The position numbers and the translations under genes are program-made. Positions 1 to 12,127 of a stretch of DNA of 64,000 nucleotides are shown piece by piece. The notes beneath the pieces were generated by a model. That model was not told where the DNA came from. It did no database searches and saw nothing but the letters and a program-made list of their open reading frames with translations. The first letter of the stretch is position 1. Each line of letters starts with the position of its first letter. The stretch covers positions 1 through 64,000 of the forward strand of contig JAMKCH010010157.1 in NCBI GenBank assembly GCA_023653785.1, given 5' to 3'. Source of the stretch: Ophioderma brevispina. Taxonomy: Eukaryota; Echinodermata; Ophiuroidea; Amphilepidida; Ophiodermatidae.

Positions 1-162
1 CGCGCATGTCCGTGCGTTGTTCCAGTTAGGTTTTCGTTTATTCACGTCTGTTCGAAAAGTATAAGTCCCATTTAAACCATTCTATGTTTGAGCCTAGTGT
101 GTGAAAATATCCGATGAAAACATTGATTAATGATAATAATTTGATGATTTACGCCAATATTA

Positions 163-243
163 ATTGGTCTCTCTATGAGTTTTAAAATATTGGGCTCGAC
201 TGCTTCTCGTCCAATATTTTTGCTAACTCATAGCTCGACCAAT
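163..243. repeat. Imperfect hairpin
   Basis: The outer arms ATTGGTC / GACCAAT and the inner arms CTATGAGTT / AACTCATAG and AAAATATTGG / CCAATATTTT pair around a short loop. No coding or RNA-gene features accompany it. It may be a small foldback element. Confidence 0.55.
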
Positions 244-259
244 TATCTTGGGCTTAGGA

Positions 260-655
260 AAAAAGAATTTAGTACTTGTGCCACCACCTATGAATTCGGG
301 AAAACTCAACGAATAAAACAACTGCATGTTAAAGGATTGGTGGCACAGAATATGAATTCATTTACCCTGGGCTTAATCCATACCAATTTTTATATCGGAT
401 GGGGTTAAGGTTGCAAAGAGGGGTTTCCGTCAGAGTGGATGTGGCAAAGGTCATTTAACCAAGGTCAAGAGGTCATTAGAGGTCATGGTCCAGACGCCAT
501 CTTGCCAGGGGTGAATGACGCGGAGTTATTTCCGTATTTTTGCACTATTGTATTTGAAATTGGGAAAGAAATTTAGCATTTGTGTCACCGCCCTAGAAAT
601 TCGGCAACCCTCAACGAAAAAAAAAAAAAAAAATCAGTGAAGGATTTGTGGCAGC
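260..655. repeat. Diverged direct repeat, two copies about 305 bp apart
   Basis: Positions 260-345 and 565-655 share the same series of words: GAATTTAGTACTTGTG / GAAATTTAGCATTTGTG, then AATTCGG, CTCAACGA and AAGGATTNGTGGCA. The copies are clearly diverged, so this is an old duplication. The interval between them holds nothing recognisable. Confidence 0.5.
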
Positions 656-660
656 GAAAG

Positions 661-1357
661 AATACGCATCATATCAAATGGGGTCAACAAACATGCTACT
701 ATGTATTTTATGTTTGTCCTTGTGTCTTAGTTTAGGGTTTGTACTGATTATAATGGGGACACAATGCCGCGTGGATGTAAACAATGTAAAAATGTGAAAC
801 TAACCTGTTTGGAACAGTGGGGTGCTGTGTACTGCTGACTATCGTACGTCCATCCGAACTACAACTTGAGAGTTTGTGTCAAATGACTCTAGTCCATCCA
901 AGTCATTTACCTTCAGCACATTCAGAAGGTTGTATTGCTGGCATTGACTCGTACACCAACTTGTTGTTCCGAACACTCTGCGGAATGGTCACTTCTTAAT
1001 ATTACTCTAAACATCGGGTGGGTTCAATCCAGAAGCAGTGCAGTTGATAGCCAAGTCCTTAGTTTAGAACACCCAGTTGATCAGTCTGAGCACTATACGA
1101 AACACCGGCGAGAAGGCTTGGATAGCTGACCCAGCAACTACAATCAGGACTTACAAGTATGATTGCGTCTCTGAAGGGTCCAAATCCACAAGAAGTTACC
1201 AGAACGTCTTCCAGCAACATCTCTGCAAGGCGGAGCATGGGTTCTTAGAAGTAAAATATGTCAGGGACAGTCAATGAAGCGACTATGGAAACGGCGTTAT
1301 GCTCATTGTACTATGCTTAGTGCGGGTTTACAATTATAGTCGTGGAGCAAGCACACA
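661..1357. other. No feature recognised
   Basis: I see only short overlapping open frames here, with no splice-site support, domain motif or repeat partner elsewhere in the window. Confidence 0.5.
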
Positions 1358-1684
1358 GAATGCATTGATCAATAGATCCTGCGTACGAATCTCAGTATCA
1401 CGGCATGGCTCGCTGCGTATCAATCAATTCGCAGTAGAAGTGACACGTAATAGGATTCGTTGCCCCAGCAGTCGGTCCAAAAAATCACAAGGGCTTAGCG
1501 CGCGGGGAATTCAAAACGTTCATTGTGTAGCATGTGTCCGTGCCCTGTGATTTGTTGTGTGTTTGGAACGATTGTGGGGCAACGAATCCATTACGTGGCA
1601 CTTTATACGGCGAATGAGTGATACCACGCAGCGAGCGTGCCGTGATTATGCGCTTCGTCCAGGATCTCTTGCATCAATGCATTA
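1358..1684. mobile_element. MITE with long imperfect inverted termini
   Basis: The arms pair over roughly 110 bp: AATGCATTGAT, GATCCTG, TCACGGCA, CTCGCTGCG and GGATTCGTTGCCCCA on the left have reverse complements in the same order on the right (to 1684). The centre is non-coding. No family was recognised. Confidence 0.65.
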
Positions 1685-1921
1685 GCCTGAGTTGACATGT
1701 GACGTCAACGCGGGCAACGAACAAAACACTGCCGGCAGTATGCGTGAGAGTCTGCAGGCCTTGTGCTTTTAAAATTCGCGGCTCAATCACGTGTGATAGG
1801 TATGAGGGTGTTCGAGTGCCAATAGTGTAAACACGTATTCAACGGAATAAATCGCAATCATCCTAGTGCGCAGTTCATACTCCATAGAAAAACGTTTTCA
1901 CATGGAACGCGCCAGTGGTGG

Positions 1922-2120
1922 AATAGACCGTATTCAATAGCCCGCAATGGTTGGTGGACAAGATAGACGACATTCCAGTACTACAAGACATTCACCTGTC
2001 AATGATCCCTTGCAATCGCTAAACATGGAACGCTTGACAGCTTAATGTATTGTAGTCCTGGAGTTATGCATCTTGTCCGCCAACATGTCTGGTGGTGACG
2101 TATATTGAATACGGTCTATT
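1922..2120. mobile_element. Short MITE with perfect 18-bp terminal inverted repeats
   Basis: The left end AATAGACCGTATTCAATA is the exact reverse complement of the right end at 2103-2120. Weaker pairing (GTGGACAAGAT / ATCTTGTCCGCC) continues inward. The element is about 200 bp with no coding capacity. Confidence 0.7.
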
Positions 2121-2449
2121 GCGATGCATTGATTGCATGTTGTAACTGTTATGGGAACATTCTTCGCACCTAGAACATGTCAGTAGACCAGGTGCTAACT
2201 TGTGTTTGTAAACATGATGTCACCTCATCTATAGCGAACGAAGGAGCCTGCTATTTTCCTGTTATTACTAGATCTAGAAATGGCAAATATAAATCATCAT
2301 AAACCCCATCGACAAAATTATTTTGGTTACTTGAAATCAATATGACATGGCTGTCGACGCTGACGTCACAAGTCGGCCATTTTCTGCGAGGACGGGAAGG
2401 TAAATGGCGGCCATTTGTGGGTGATGCTTCCCTAGGCTCGCGGTAAATG

Positions 2450-2705
2450 GCATAAAATGCGCCGAATTTTACCTGACAGTGAGAGCAGGAGATCGGGGCG
2501 GTTAAACGGGCCTGCCCGCTTGAGGGGGCAAATTTCCCGATTTTGGGAATTTCCCTCTTAGGAGGGTCAAAAGAGGCCCAATTTTTCCTGGTCAGAGGGC
2601 TAAGAAAACGGCTGATTCGATGATTTTTGACAAATTTTTCCGGCCAAAGTCGTTCAGGGGGCAACCTGCCCCTGCCCCCCCCCCCCCGACTGCTTACGCC
2701 ACTGA
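2450..2705. repeat. Dispersed GC-rich repeat ending in poly-C and TACGCCACTG
   Basis: The body (AATTTCCCGATTTTGGG, a run ending GGGGGCAACC, a C homopolymer at 2676-2689, then GCTTACGCCACTG) is shared in order with 9760-9990 and in part with 55330-55622. Ends of this kind (GGGGCGTAACCAG) are typical of non-autonomous DNA transposons in animals. The family is not identified. Confidence 0.5.
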
Positions 2706-4735
2706 GGAGACTGGAATGGTTTAGCCGTAGTTAGGGAAATAACATGCACATTAGAATGCCTATTCATTTCACTGTTGCCATGCTAGAACAATCCAAAGAA
2801 TTGTCTTAAAGGGCGCCAAAACGCCTCGAACCACAGGAGTGACACGTCGTATCACCTCCGATGACCCAGGGCTGCGATGACTAAGAATCGGAGTTATTAG
2901 AAAGTACGCGCAGTGTTGTGGTCGCGAAGTGATACTGCAACACGAGAGTCGATTATAAAGGCTAAGCACCGGCAACTGACCGGATGAGTAGACAGCCCTA
3001 TAGAGACACACAAATCGACAGTGTATACATTCCAATGAACATGTTAATGTTATTTAGGCATCTTCTCATTTTATTTTTCATTTATACTACAGTTCGCTAT
3101 GTCGAGAAATGGATTTCATTGGCTAATTTTTGGGTGCTGAGTTCCAAAAATAGGGTTATATTGTTTTCAATTGAGTCTTCAGTCAAATTTTGAATTTTCA
3201 AAATGACCGTCATTTAAATTTTATTTTGTGTTATATCTCGATTATGCGCAACGTAGGAGAATAAAAATGGTGGCTGCCCGAGGCGGTGTAGGTCATAATG
3301 TTCGTATGAAGTTGGGATTTAAAGGTTGCAAAATAGACGTTAGGCCAATGGCGACTATCCCTAAATCGATTCACTGGCAATATCATTAATTAATCTACCA
3401 AATAGACCTCTACACCTTTTGGCATATAGCTAGAAAACGCTATTTTTGAGCAACTTTTCTCATCCAACAAAAGATTGTTGATTGAAGAAATTTGAAGGAA
3501 AAAAAGAACTTAAATTTGAATATTTTAGGGGATTTTTAGTTTCAAATTGCCGTTGCCTTCATCTTTCCTCAGCAGACCACAAGTAGTTGTTTGCATGGAG
3601 AGGTGAAAGTAGCCGTAGTGGGATTGTTTTTGTACAGAGTGGACTAGTATATTAGTCGTCACCCATTGCCGAGCACGAGCGGTCGTTGCGATTTCCGTAT
3701 TTTTGAAGCAAGGCTGGGCTAGGTTGGGCATGCACTTATGATTTTGATGATCACGTATTGTGTATGTCGTGATTGTAAACAAGGCTACTTCAAGTAGTAC
3801 CATATGGCTGGACTCGGACTCAATTGAACCTCAGGGACTCTGACATTCAACAAAACTACAAAACCACATCTATCTCCCAATAGGCATGCTAGAGTTGAAT
3901 GATTACCAGATACCATGATGTTGACATGCCTAATCTTCTAAAAGAATTATAAATATGCTGGCAATTATCTAACTCAGATGAACATGATATTAAATGTACA
4001 AAATGACACCAATTTCCACTAATTGTGGAATGATCAAAATCAGAAAAGTCAAGGAACTTGAATAGATGCTGCTATGTTATTGTTTACATACAATCAATGC
4101 AAGAGCAAGCAATGACAGAAGTCGGGCGGTTACAACGCCAGAGGACTGCGGAAAAGCGTGTGACGATCGTTACTCGCGTGGAGTTTTTAATAGCTGATTG
4201 AAGAACCACGCGCTCTCTTTAGCAGATTAATTGATAATGCGCAATTGCGCATAAAACAAAATTGTGTTGCCTGTCAAGAAGTGGTAGCTGTTGACCGAAT
4301 TGCTGAGATTAATGACCTCCACCGCACCTGGACTGCCTATTGAATAGTAGCGGTCTATATGCTGTAATTGATTTGAAACATTTTTGTGGCGCATCGTCTG
4401 CATGTCGCACATTTATTGAAGAGGGCGCCCCCCAATTTCAAAAATATTTTAGCTTTTGCATTTTAAAATCACGACAGAGGATGGCGCACTTCGGCTTATC
4501 AACCAGTAACTGTTTTTAGATGGCACCTGGAATTATATGGATTGTATATGCCACGAGGAACAGGTCAATGTTTTTGTCCGTTATTAGAGGCAATAAATTA
4601 TCTCTTGTTTCTGGAATGAAAGCCAAGATCAATTGGATCTTGGATTTTAGTTCCAGAAAAAATATATCATTGTTTCGTCTATTGCTGCCAGCCTATGTGG
4701 TGATTATCTTGACGGTCTAAAGCGACATCGCAGGA
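2706..4735. other. No feature recognised
   Basis: This is AT-rich sequence with only scattered short open frames. A slightly GC-richer patch at 2815-2960 has one frame open apart from a single stop, but it resembles no family I know and has no splice or start context. Confidence 0.4.
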
Positions 4736-4894
4736 TAAAGAAGAGACCGATGGCTGTCTATAATGATAGTTATATTTCACCATCAAGTTTGATCTACTGT
4801 ATCATGTACGCAAATTGTTTTATCTCCAACATACACTTGTACCGAGAAAAAAATAGAAAAGTCCTGCTAAACTTCAGGGGCTGCTCTGAAGTAT

Positions 4895-5337
4895 AGTTGT
4901 AGTTTGTGGGGTGTCAGGATTTATTCGATGAGTTAAGCTGATCGGGCCCGCGTGTACCCATGATACGGACGCTCCTGACATTGCCCACTTTTGAGACTGG
5001 GTGCGGATTGGGAACAGTCAGGGGTTTACACCCTACTCTTATAATTATTCGACACTGACTGCGATTGTACATGTCAGTTAGGACCTCTTTACACGGGCAC
5101 CGAGGCTTAACGTCCCTCCGAAGGACGGGATGCTTTCATGATTCATTTGCCCAATTCCAATTGAACTGTGGAGGAGAGCAGATTCTGTATTTAATCAATA
5201 TCTCGTATACCGCTTAAATCCAGAAATGAGCACCCAAATAAATCAGCAAGTGACCCCACCGCGGATTCGAACCCGGGATTTTTGGTAAATTGCGCCACAA
5301 GCCAGCCACCCCAACCCTAGGCCACGCTCTACCACAA
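4895..5337 (-). mobile_element. tRNA-derived SINE
   Basis: Read on the minus strand, the end at 5260-5335 gives a tRNA-like head with an A-box-like TGGCCTAGGGTTGG and a B box GGTTCGAATCC, the RNA polymerase III internal promoter layout of tRNA SINEs. The body (TGTCAGG.., ATGATACGGACGCTC, GTCAGGGGTTTACACCCTACTCTTA) recurs at 45104-45365. The uninterrupted copies 2 and 3 of the macro-repeat show roughly where it inserted. Confidence 0.7.
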
Positions 5338-5678
5338 AGCACAGCTATAGAGCAGCCTCCATTTTAATGACCAATTACGACTTCATTGAAGCAGAAACCG
5401 AAGATGTTGATAGCAGTCCTTTGTATTATAGAGCCGTATAGTGATGCCAAGATCGACCTTGTGTCCTTCATAGCTACAAAGAGGCACATGTGGCCATCCC
5501 TTTATGAAAAGTACACAATAACTAGTATCTTATTCCGATGTTGTGCAACAAGTGCTAAGACTTGGATTATAACAATCTTCTCACCAAGCAGGACTATGGC
5601 AGACAACACAATGGCCTCAACTTAATGATAAAGCATGGGCCAGACAATTCTCATGAATTGCCGCGCTATTTGAGCAGT

Positions 5679-6217
5679 TTAAAGCGGCACTGGCCACATT
5701 TTCAAAAAAATATGAAATTTCTTTAAAGTTGCTATCAAATGGAATTAGTCTAGGCATTGGAAGAACAGAGATAATTTTACACATAAAAATAACATACCCA
5801 AACAGATAGGGACATGATATGAGGTGCGTTAAAAGACATCCAGGTAATTTGTAGGCCAACTTTTTTAAGTTTTCCATAACTTTAATCAACAAATGTGTAT
5901 ATTACATGAATATTTTGGACTCGTACTCCCTGATATTAAAACCACAACGGTTTATAGACCGATCAAACAGGTTACATACCGTGGGAAAATGCATCGGAGT
6001 GTGGTTTTGTGTAAACGCCATTTTCGTTGGCTGCTGATTTTAGCGTCGCCGGCGACGCTAAATTATAAAATCGTTCTTGTACCATAAGGAAGCTGATTTG
6101 GTCTTAATCATTTCGGCGTGAGGGCTTTTGTATATAAAAGCCTTACAGCATGCAAAAATATCGATTGGAAAACTTGAGGGCGCACTATTTTTTCAACTGT
6201 GACCAGTGTCTCTTTAA
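5679..6217 (-). mobile_element. TTAA-flanked MITE, family A, copy 1
   Basis: Both ends carry TTAA. The inner termini (TTAAAGCGGCACTGGCCACATTTTC and the reverse complement of ..CCAGTGTCTCTTTAA) form inverted repeats. The internal order, including GCGTCGCCGGCGACGC and ATTAAAACCACAA, matches 31616-32153, 60170-60681 and 62082-62609. It is non-coding and about 540 bp. A TTAA target is characteristic of piggyBac-type transposition; that assignment is inference. Confidence 0.75.
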
Positions 6218-6499
6218 TTCTATATGTATGTGTGTATATAGTAGTATTTAATAGGTTGGTTTCGGCAATTCCATTTAGTATTCATTCCCTCAGAAAAAAT
6301 TCCCTCCCAACACAATTAATTACCCATTGAAATCCGTATTTATAATTTTACATGAAAGCGATTTTTTAATCTATGTGGAGTGTTTACTTTTGAAAACCAG
6401 CAAATGTTAAAACTTTGCTTGAGGCATGTCGCTTGTAATGCGGAAAGTTTAAAGGATATCGACGGATAAGGAGAGAGGAGGACCTCTATATCATAATAG

Positions 6500-7850
6500 T
6501 TATATTTCACCATCAAGTTTGAGTTGGGTTTGACATACTTTATATGTACGCAAGGTGTTTTTATCCCCAAAATACACTGTTATCAAGAAAAAAATGAGGA
6601 AAGTCTGAGAAATTTCAGGGGCTTGCTCTCTGGAAAAAGCAATAGCTTAGGCAGTCCTCCATTTCACTGACCATTGATTACTTAATGAAGGAAAAGGAAG
6701 TGTTGCATAGAGTTTTTTTTTTTTGCCCCCCCTTTGTCATGAGCTTGTAAGTATAGAGAGACCTTTTGTCTTCATAAGCTACAAAGAAGGCTACATGAGG
6801 CAGCCCTTTTTATACAATACCAAAATACCATTAGCTCTATTGCTGCTAAGATTTGTTATATAACGTCTTCACACCAAGCAGACTCAGGGAAATACAACAC
6901 AATGGCCCATCCATTGACCTGCGTATTTATATCATTCCCATGGTGCAGTTCAATAACTTCATTACCATACATCCTGTATTTTCCTATGATTTTATGATAC
7001 CAGGACGTGCATGGTCAGCTGTTGTGAACATGTGAAATCCAAGGCTTGAACGAGCCCCTGTTAGATTAGCATGCCTTACCATATAGTGATTGGTATGGTT
7101 TGTAGTGAAAAGCTTTGTTGTTGTTTTTGGCATTCCAGTTTAGTGTTCCAGCCCCCCCTGAAACAAACATGCAAAAAATAAGGTCATTTCCACCCCTTAA
7201 GACCCAGAACGCCACTCACATATATGTTGCTAAATATATAGTATTAGTGCACATCCTTGCAACGCGGGATTGTGCTTCATGGGGTGGAAAGGCTTCAATC
7301 TGGAAATTTTACTTACCCATTGAAGCTGGATTATAAGTTTACATAAAACGACTTTTGGGAAATTTAGTTTAAAGTGGGATTTTTAAACCCAGCAAAAGGT
7401 AAACTTTGAGCATGTCGCTTTATTATGCAAAAACGTTTCAAGTTCATCCATTCTCATGAAAACTATAGACGGCGTCCCATTAATTCCCTTATCCGCGATG
7501 TCATTTATCCGTTCTATCAAGAAACTATAGAGGGTTGTTTCTCTTTCGGCGATTCACTACAGCAGCAACTCACCCAGACAAATCAAAAATACATACAGAA
7601 TACAGACACGCAAACCACAAACGTTCTAGGTGGTTGATTGTGTTCATAAGTGTTCATATACCCCCTTGTCCTCGTCCTTTAGTCATACATTACAATCAGA
7701 AATAAACCCTTACATTGCAATTGATTCTTCAGCTCCAACAGTTTGTAATAAGAAATATGCTTTATAACATATCAGAATTTTCAGTCAGAGATTAGGGTTT
7801 AGTGTAAACCAATGACACGTCTTGTTTACTTCCACTTTAGCCTTGGTTGA
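6500..7850. repeat. Tandem macro-repeat, copy 2
   Basis: This is a full-length copy of about 1.33 kb. The order of shared words runs ATAGTTATATTTCACCATCA, CCAAAATACACTG, CCATTGATTACTT, CTACAAAGAAGGCTACATGA, ACACCAAGCAGACTC, GTGTTCCAGCCCCCCCTGAA, ATTACCCATTGAAG, GTAAACTTTGAG and CTTTAGCCTTGGTT. The many one-base differences in homopolymers between copies explain the lack of a shared frame. Confidence 0.7.
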
Positions 7851-9180
7851 GTTGGTGTTTACAACTTCTTTATCATGTACCGCAAAGGTGTTTGTAACCC
7901 CCAAATACACTGTATCAAGACAAAAAAAGGAGGAAAGAAGTATGAGAAATAAGGAAAGAAATTCAGGGGCATGCTCTCTGGAAAAAGGAAAGCTTAGAGC
8001 AGTCCTCCATTTCAATGACCATTGATTACTTATATGAAGGAAAAGGAAGATGTTGCATAGCTGCACCTTTGTCATGGAGCTGTAAGTATAGATAAGGACC
8101 TTTTGGTCCTTCATAAGCTACAAAGAGGCTACATGAGGCAGCCCTTTATAACCAAACCCAAATACCCATTGCTTATGCTGCAAGATTTGGATTATATAAC
8201 CGTCTTCACACCAAGCAGACTCGTGGCAACAACACAATGGCCCATCCATGACTGCGCTATTTATATCATCCCATGGTGCAGTTCATACTTTCATTCACCA
8301 TACATCCCCGGTATTTTACATGATTTATGATACCAGGACGTGCATTGGTCAGCTGTTGTTAACATGTGAACATCCAAGGCTATTGAACAGAGCCCTTGGT
8401 AGATTAGCATGCCTTACCATAAGTGATATGGTATGGTTGGTATGTGAAAAGTTTGTGTTGTTTTTTGGCAATTCCATTTAGTGTTCCAGCCCCCCCTGAA
8501 AACAAAAATGCAAAAATAAGGTTCTTCCACCCCAAGACCAGAACGCCACTCACATATAGGTTGCTAAATAATTAGTGCACATCCGGCAACGGCGGCATTG
8601 TGCGTCTTGGGGTCAACAGGCGTCAAATATGGAATTTAATTACCCATTGAAGACCCTTATTATAAGGTTACATAAAACGACTTGGGAAATTTATGTAAAG
8701 TGGGATTTTTTGAAAACAGCAAAAGGTAAACTTTGAGAATGTCGCGTGAGTATGCAAAACGTTTCAAGTTCATCAATTACTCATGAAAAATATAGAGGGC
8801 GTTCCTCAGTCCCTTATCCGGCGAGTCCTTTATCCGTTCTCATCAAGAAACTATAGAGGGTGTTCTTCTTTCCGGCGATTAATACAGCAGCAACTCACCC
8901 AGACAAATCAAACTACATACAGAGGAAATCAGGACGCAAACCACAAACGTTGTGGTGGTTGATTGTGTTCATAAGGTTCATATAACCCTTGTCCTTCGTC
9001 ACTTTAGTCATACTAAATTCAGAAATAACCCTTACAGTGAAATTGAATCTTCAGCTCCAAACAGTTTGTAATAAGAAATATGCTTAAACATATCAGAACT
9101 TTTCCGTCAAGATTTCGGGTTTACTTGTTAAACCAATGACGACGTGCTTGCTTTAATTCACTTTAGCCTTGGTTCCATCG
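7850..9180. repeat. Tandem macro-repeat, copy 3
   Basis: It matches copy 2 in order along its whole length and ends with the same CTTTAGCCTTGGTT at about 9170. The unit has no inverted termini that I can see and no tRNA-like head, so its origin is unknown. Confidence 0.7.
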
Positions 9181-9249
9181 GTTTCAAAGGGTATTATATG
9201 ATTGGAAGGGAAATTCATTATTAACTTAAAGCTATATTATAATAATGCG

Positions 9250-9405
9250 TTCCCGATCACCAAAATTTGGACTTTTTGGATCGATTGAGTTTATTTTGAT
9301 GGATATTAATACCCATTCATATGTTAAAGCTCAAACAATGGACTTTTTTGACCGATTGGGTTTATTTTGATGGATATTAAATACCTCCAAATGTTAAAAG
9401 CTTCA
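9250..9405. repeat. Two tandem copies of a unit of about 80 bp
   Basis: GATCGATTGAGTTTATTTTG followed by ATGGATATTAATACC and ATGTTAAAGCT is repeated as GACCGATTGGGTTTATTTTG, ATGGATATTAAATACC, ATGTTAAAAGCT. Confidence 0.6.
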
Positions 9406-9759
9406 AGTTTTATATTTTCTTAAAGGTGTAACAATGCCATCCAACCTAAGATTTTGGTATCATGGAAGCCTTGTATTTTTCCTTTTCATCTGCGAAATAT
9501 TTGGGCTGACTCTATCCCAACATGATATTATGAGCATTAACACGACTCGTTTACGATTACCGGAAATTATTTACAGTATAACCTATGCGTTTTTTTAATA
9601 CACACAATTACTGCTCATGTTAAAATGGTATATCGGATTGAAATGAAATTTGGAATTAAGGTATGTTTGCGGTTGTCTTTCCTTCGAAACACAGAAAATT
9701 ATATGTTGTAATCAGGTGGGGGACCTTTAAAATGGCATTCGACCTCTGAAATCAAACGC

Positions 9760-9990
9760 TACGATGCAGGGGCGTAACAGGGGTCACTAGTCAAAGGGGC
9801 GAATTCCCGAAATTGGGGCAGATTTTACCGGTTGGAGGTAATTTTGAGGCAGATTTTCCTGGATGGAGGTGAACATTTCCCAGTGAGCAGGCCAAAAAAA
9901 GGGCTGATTTAGAATGGTTTTCAAGCTTTTTTCCCGGTCAAAGTTCTCTGGGGTGGCAACCCCCCTCCCGCCTGCTAAGCTGTTAAGCTA
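9760..9990. repeat. Dispersed GC-rich repeat, GGGGCGTAACAGGGG end
   Basis: Starting GCAGGGGCGTAACAGGGG, it shares the successive phrases GGGCGAATTCCCGA, AATTTTGAGGCAGA, GGCTGATTTAGAATG and GTCAAAGTTCTCTGGGGTGGCAACC with 2450-2705. Confidence 0.5.
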
Positions 9991-10017
9991 CTGCTAGTCT
10001 GCTACTATGCCAAAAAT

Positions 10018-10392
10018 GGACCCCACTTTCAAAACCTCCTATAGATGTGCATATTTACTGCCAATATCAAAACGCTCTTTTTACTCTTTAAATTTCTTAG
10101 ATTAAAATGGAGGACAAATCTGAATTTGGATTCAAAATCTATTAGATTGTATTTTGATTTAAAATATTAATCTAAACTTAGAATTATCCTTAATGGCAAT
10201 CCAGTTAGATTGATTTTTATCTAAGAAATTTATAGAGTATGTTCACTTTAAATTTATTTAAACCGAGGCAACCAGAAGTGATATTACTATTTAAAAAAAT
10301 CATAATAGAATGTGTACTATACGCATTACGATTTTTTTGGTTACAGAGAGTTTTGATGAGAAATTTGCACGCAGGTTTTGAAAGTGAGGCCT
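10018..10392. mobile_element. Foldback containing a second, nested foldback
   Basis: The outer arms GGACCCCACTTTCAAAACCT / AGGTTTTGAAAGTGAGGCC enclose an inner element at about 10080-10241. That inner element's ends TTACTCTTTAAATTTCTTAGA and TCTAAGAAATTTATAGAGTA are inverted repeats. The arrangement reads as one MITE inserted in another. Confidence 0.55.
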
Positions 10393-10544
10393 ACATTTTA
10401 CATAGAAGCTTTTAGTTTAAACATTCAAATGTGCAAAGGAGGTATATCCTGTCCAGCGACGAAGTTTCGGATATCGCCTATACTGTAATTATGGCTGTGT
10501 TAGTATAGGGAAATGCGGGTGAATGTATGCAAACTGGTTTGAGG

Positions 10545-10840
10545 GCCGTACCCAGAATTTATTTTCGGAGGGTGCTGGACTTTGAAGAAGTGGACCTTTT
10601 TTCGAAAAAGTGGACCTTTTTTCGAAAAAGTGTACCTTTTTGGAAAAAGTGGGCCTAACCCCCTAAAATGGTCCTTTTATGGACCCTTTTGAACATTTCA
10701 TCACCAAAAAGTGGATTTTCTTGTAAAAATTTCTATAAAGTTTGGGCCTTTTTATCAAGAAATTAAGCAGAAAGTGGACCTTTTGTGGAATTTTTGGGGG
10801 GCACCCCTCACCCCCAACCCCATCACCGCGCGTACGGGCC
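10545..10840. repeat. Dispersed repeat with a 22-bp tandem block
   Basis: Bounded by GGGCCGTACCCAG and CGCGCGTACGGGCCTG. It contains three to four copies of AAGTGGACCTTTTTTCGAAA (10586-10655), then a body shared with 36228-36505 (AACATTTCATCACCAAAAAG, AATTAAGCAGAAAG). It is a non-autonomous repeat of unknown family. Confidence 0.5.
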
Positions 10841-12127
10841 TGACTGGTTTAAATGCAAAACGAATATCACAACCTTATCATATCACTGATTTTGCCCACA
10901 TTTGTTTCGAAACATAATGCTTTTAAAAAGTCCTTTCACAAGTCACATCTTTGGATTAGATCTGATTACTAATGTAATTTTGGATTCACTGGTGAATGAA
11001 GGCTTATTTTAAATGCCGCCTTGTTGCTCAATCTGAATATTAACAATCCATTATATACACAAGGCATATATAAAAAGAAAAAAGGCAGTATTGTGGTTTG
11101 GTTTAATATGCAAAACAGGGCTTTACTTTAATCTAATATGCCCGAATTATATAGGGCGCATAAGCATTAACACCGATGTTGAATCATGGAGTCTGTAATT
11201 GTGGTGCGCACTCTTGTCACGCAAGCTATGGCAATGACCTTTTTGCAATGTCTGTGATCATGACATGATTACAGAAAACAAAACAAACTGGTTTTTAAAA
11301 ACTACACTTAATGCATGTTTAATTCAACAAAGAGAGTTCCTGGTTGTCGAGCTAGTAGATTAATATTCGAAAACAGAAATAAATTAAAATACACAAGGCC
11401 CTAGAACCCAAAACACTTTTCTTTAATGTTATTTTCAAAACAGACATCTTTAAAAATTGTTTTGCAAAAATCCAAAGGAGTTCCGCCGTTCATTGAACAC
11501 ACTTAGCCAGTGATCCCAAATATTTCGTTCGATAGTGTTTCGTGTCCGTATTTCAAAAAAAAACCAAATACGAACTAATGGTTGTACACAATAGGAAACG
11601 CACGGATTCGCCGTTCATCATGGAACATCTTCCTTTGTGAATATTAGCCTTCCTCAAAGTATTGCCAATTGCTCTGTAGCACTTGCATACCGTTCCCATT
11701 TTGGTCCGTACCAATGTTAAAGGTTTAAGTTCGTCCCTCCATCTCCTTTTTTTCCCCCTCTTTCTCTTTCCAGTTTGGTTGACTTTGCGATTTTTGGTCC
11801 ACCGTTGTCATCCCTTGTGTAACCGTGTTCTGCCCATATCCATTTGCTTCCTTAATTTTGTGTAAGGACCGTCTTTCACTTTGTTGTTTGTATTTGATTG
11901 TGTTTTTGTTTTTGCGTTAATAGGAACTTTCTTGCGAAATGTGCTAATAAAATGTTCGCTGAGAACGTGTATGAAATGAAGTAATACCTGCATATTTTCG
12001 CTTCCCGTACATTTGCCAAAAAAATCAATGCACTTGTCAGTTTGACAACCTCCTCTTGTAGCCCATTAGTCGTTGTCAAACTGATAAAGCAGGAGCAGAA
12101 TATCCATGGGGCCTTATTTAGGAATTC
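10841..12127. other. No feature recognised
   Basis: AT-rich sequence without repeat partners in the window, without convincing splice-flanked open frames and without RNA-gene structure. Confidence 0.45.

Larger units (their letters stand above)
4736..6500. repeat. Tandem macro-repeat, copy 1 (interrupted)
   Basis: This is the first of three tandem copies of a unit of about 1.33 kb. It shares ATAGTTATATTTCACCATCA, TTCAGGGGCNTGCTCT, CCTCCATTT..AATGACC, TTCATAGCTACAAAGAGG and ACACAATGGCC with copies 2 and 3. It is interrupted by a SINE (about 4895-5337) and a TTAA MITE (5679-6217), and lacks part of the unit. I see no conserved coding frame across the copies. Confidence 0.65.

Noticed and set aside
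2815..2960. GC-richer patch with a nearly open forward frame, briefly considered histone-like
   Set aside because: Residues do not follow any histone sequence and an internal stop is present.
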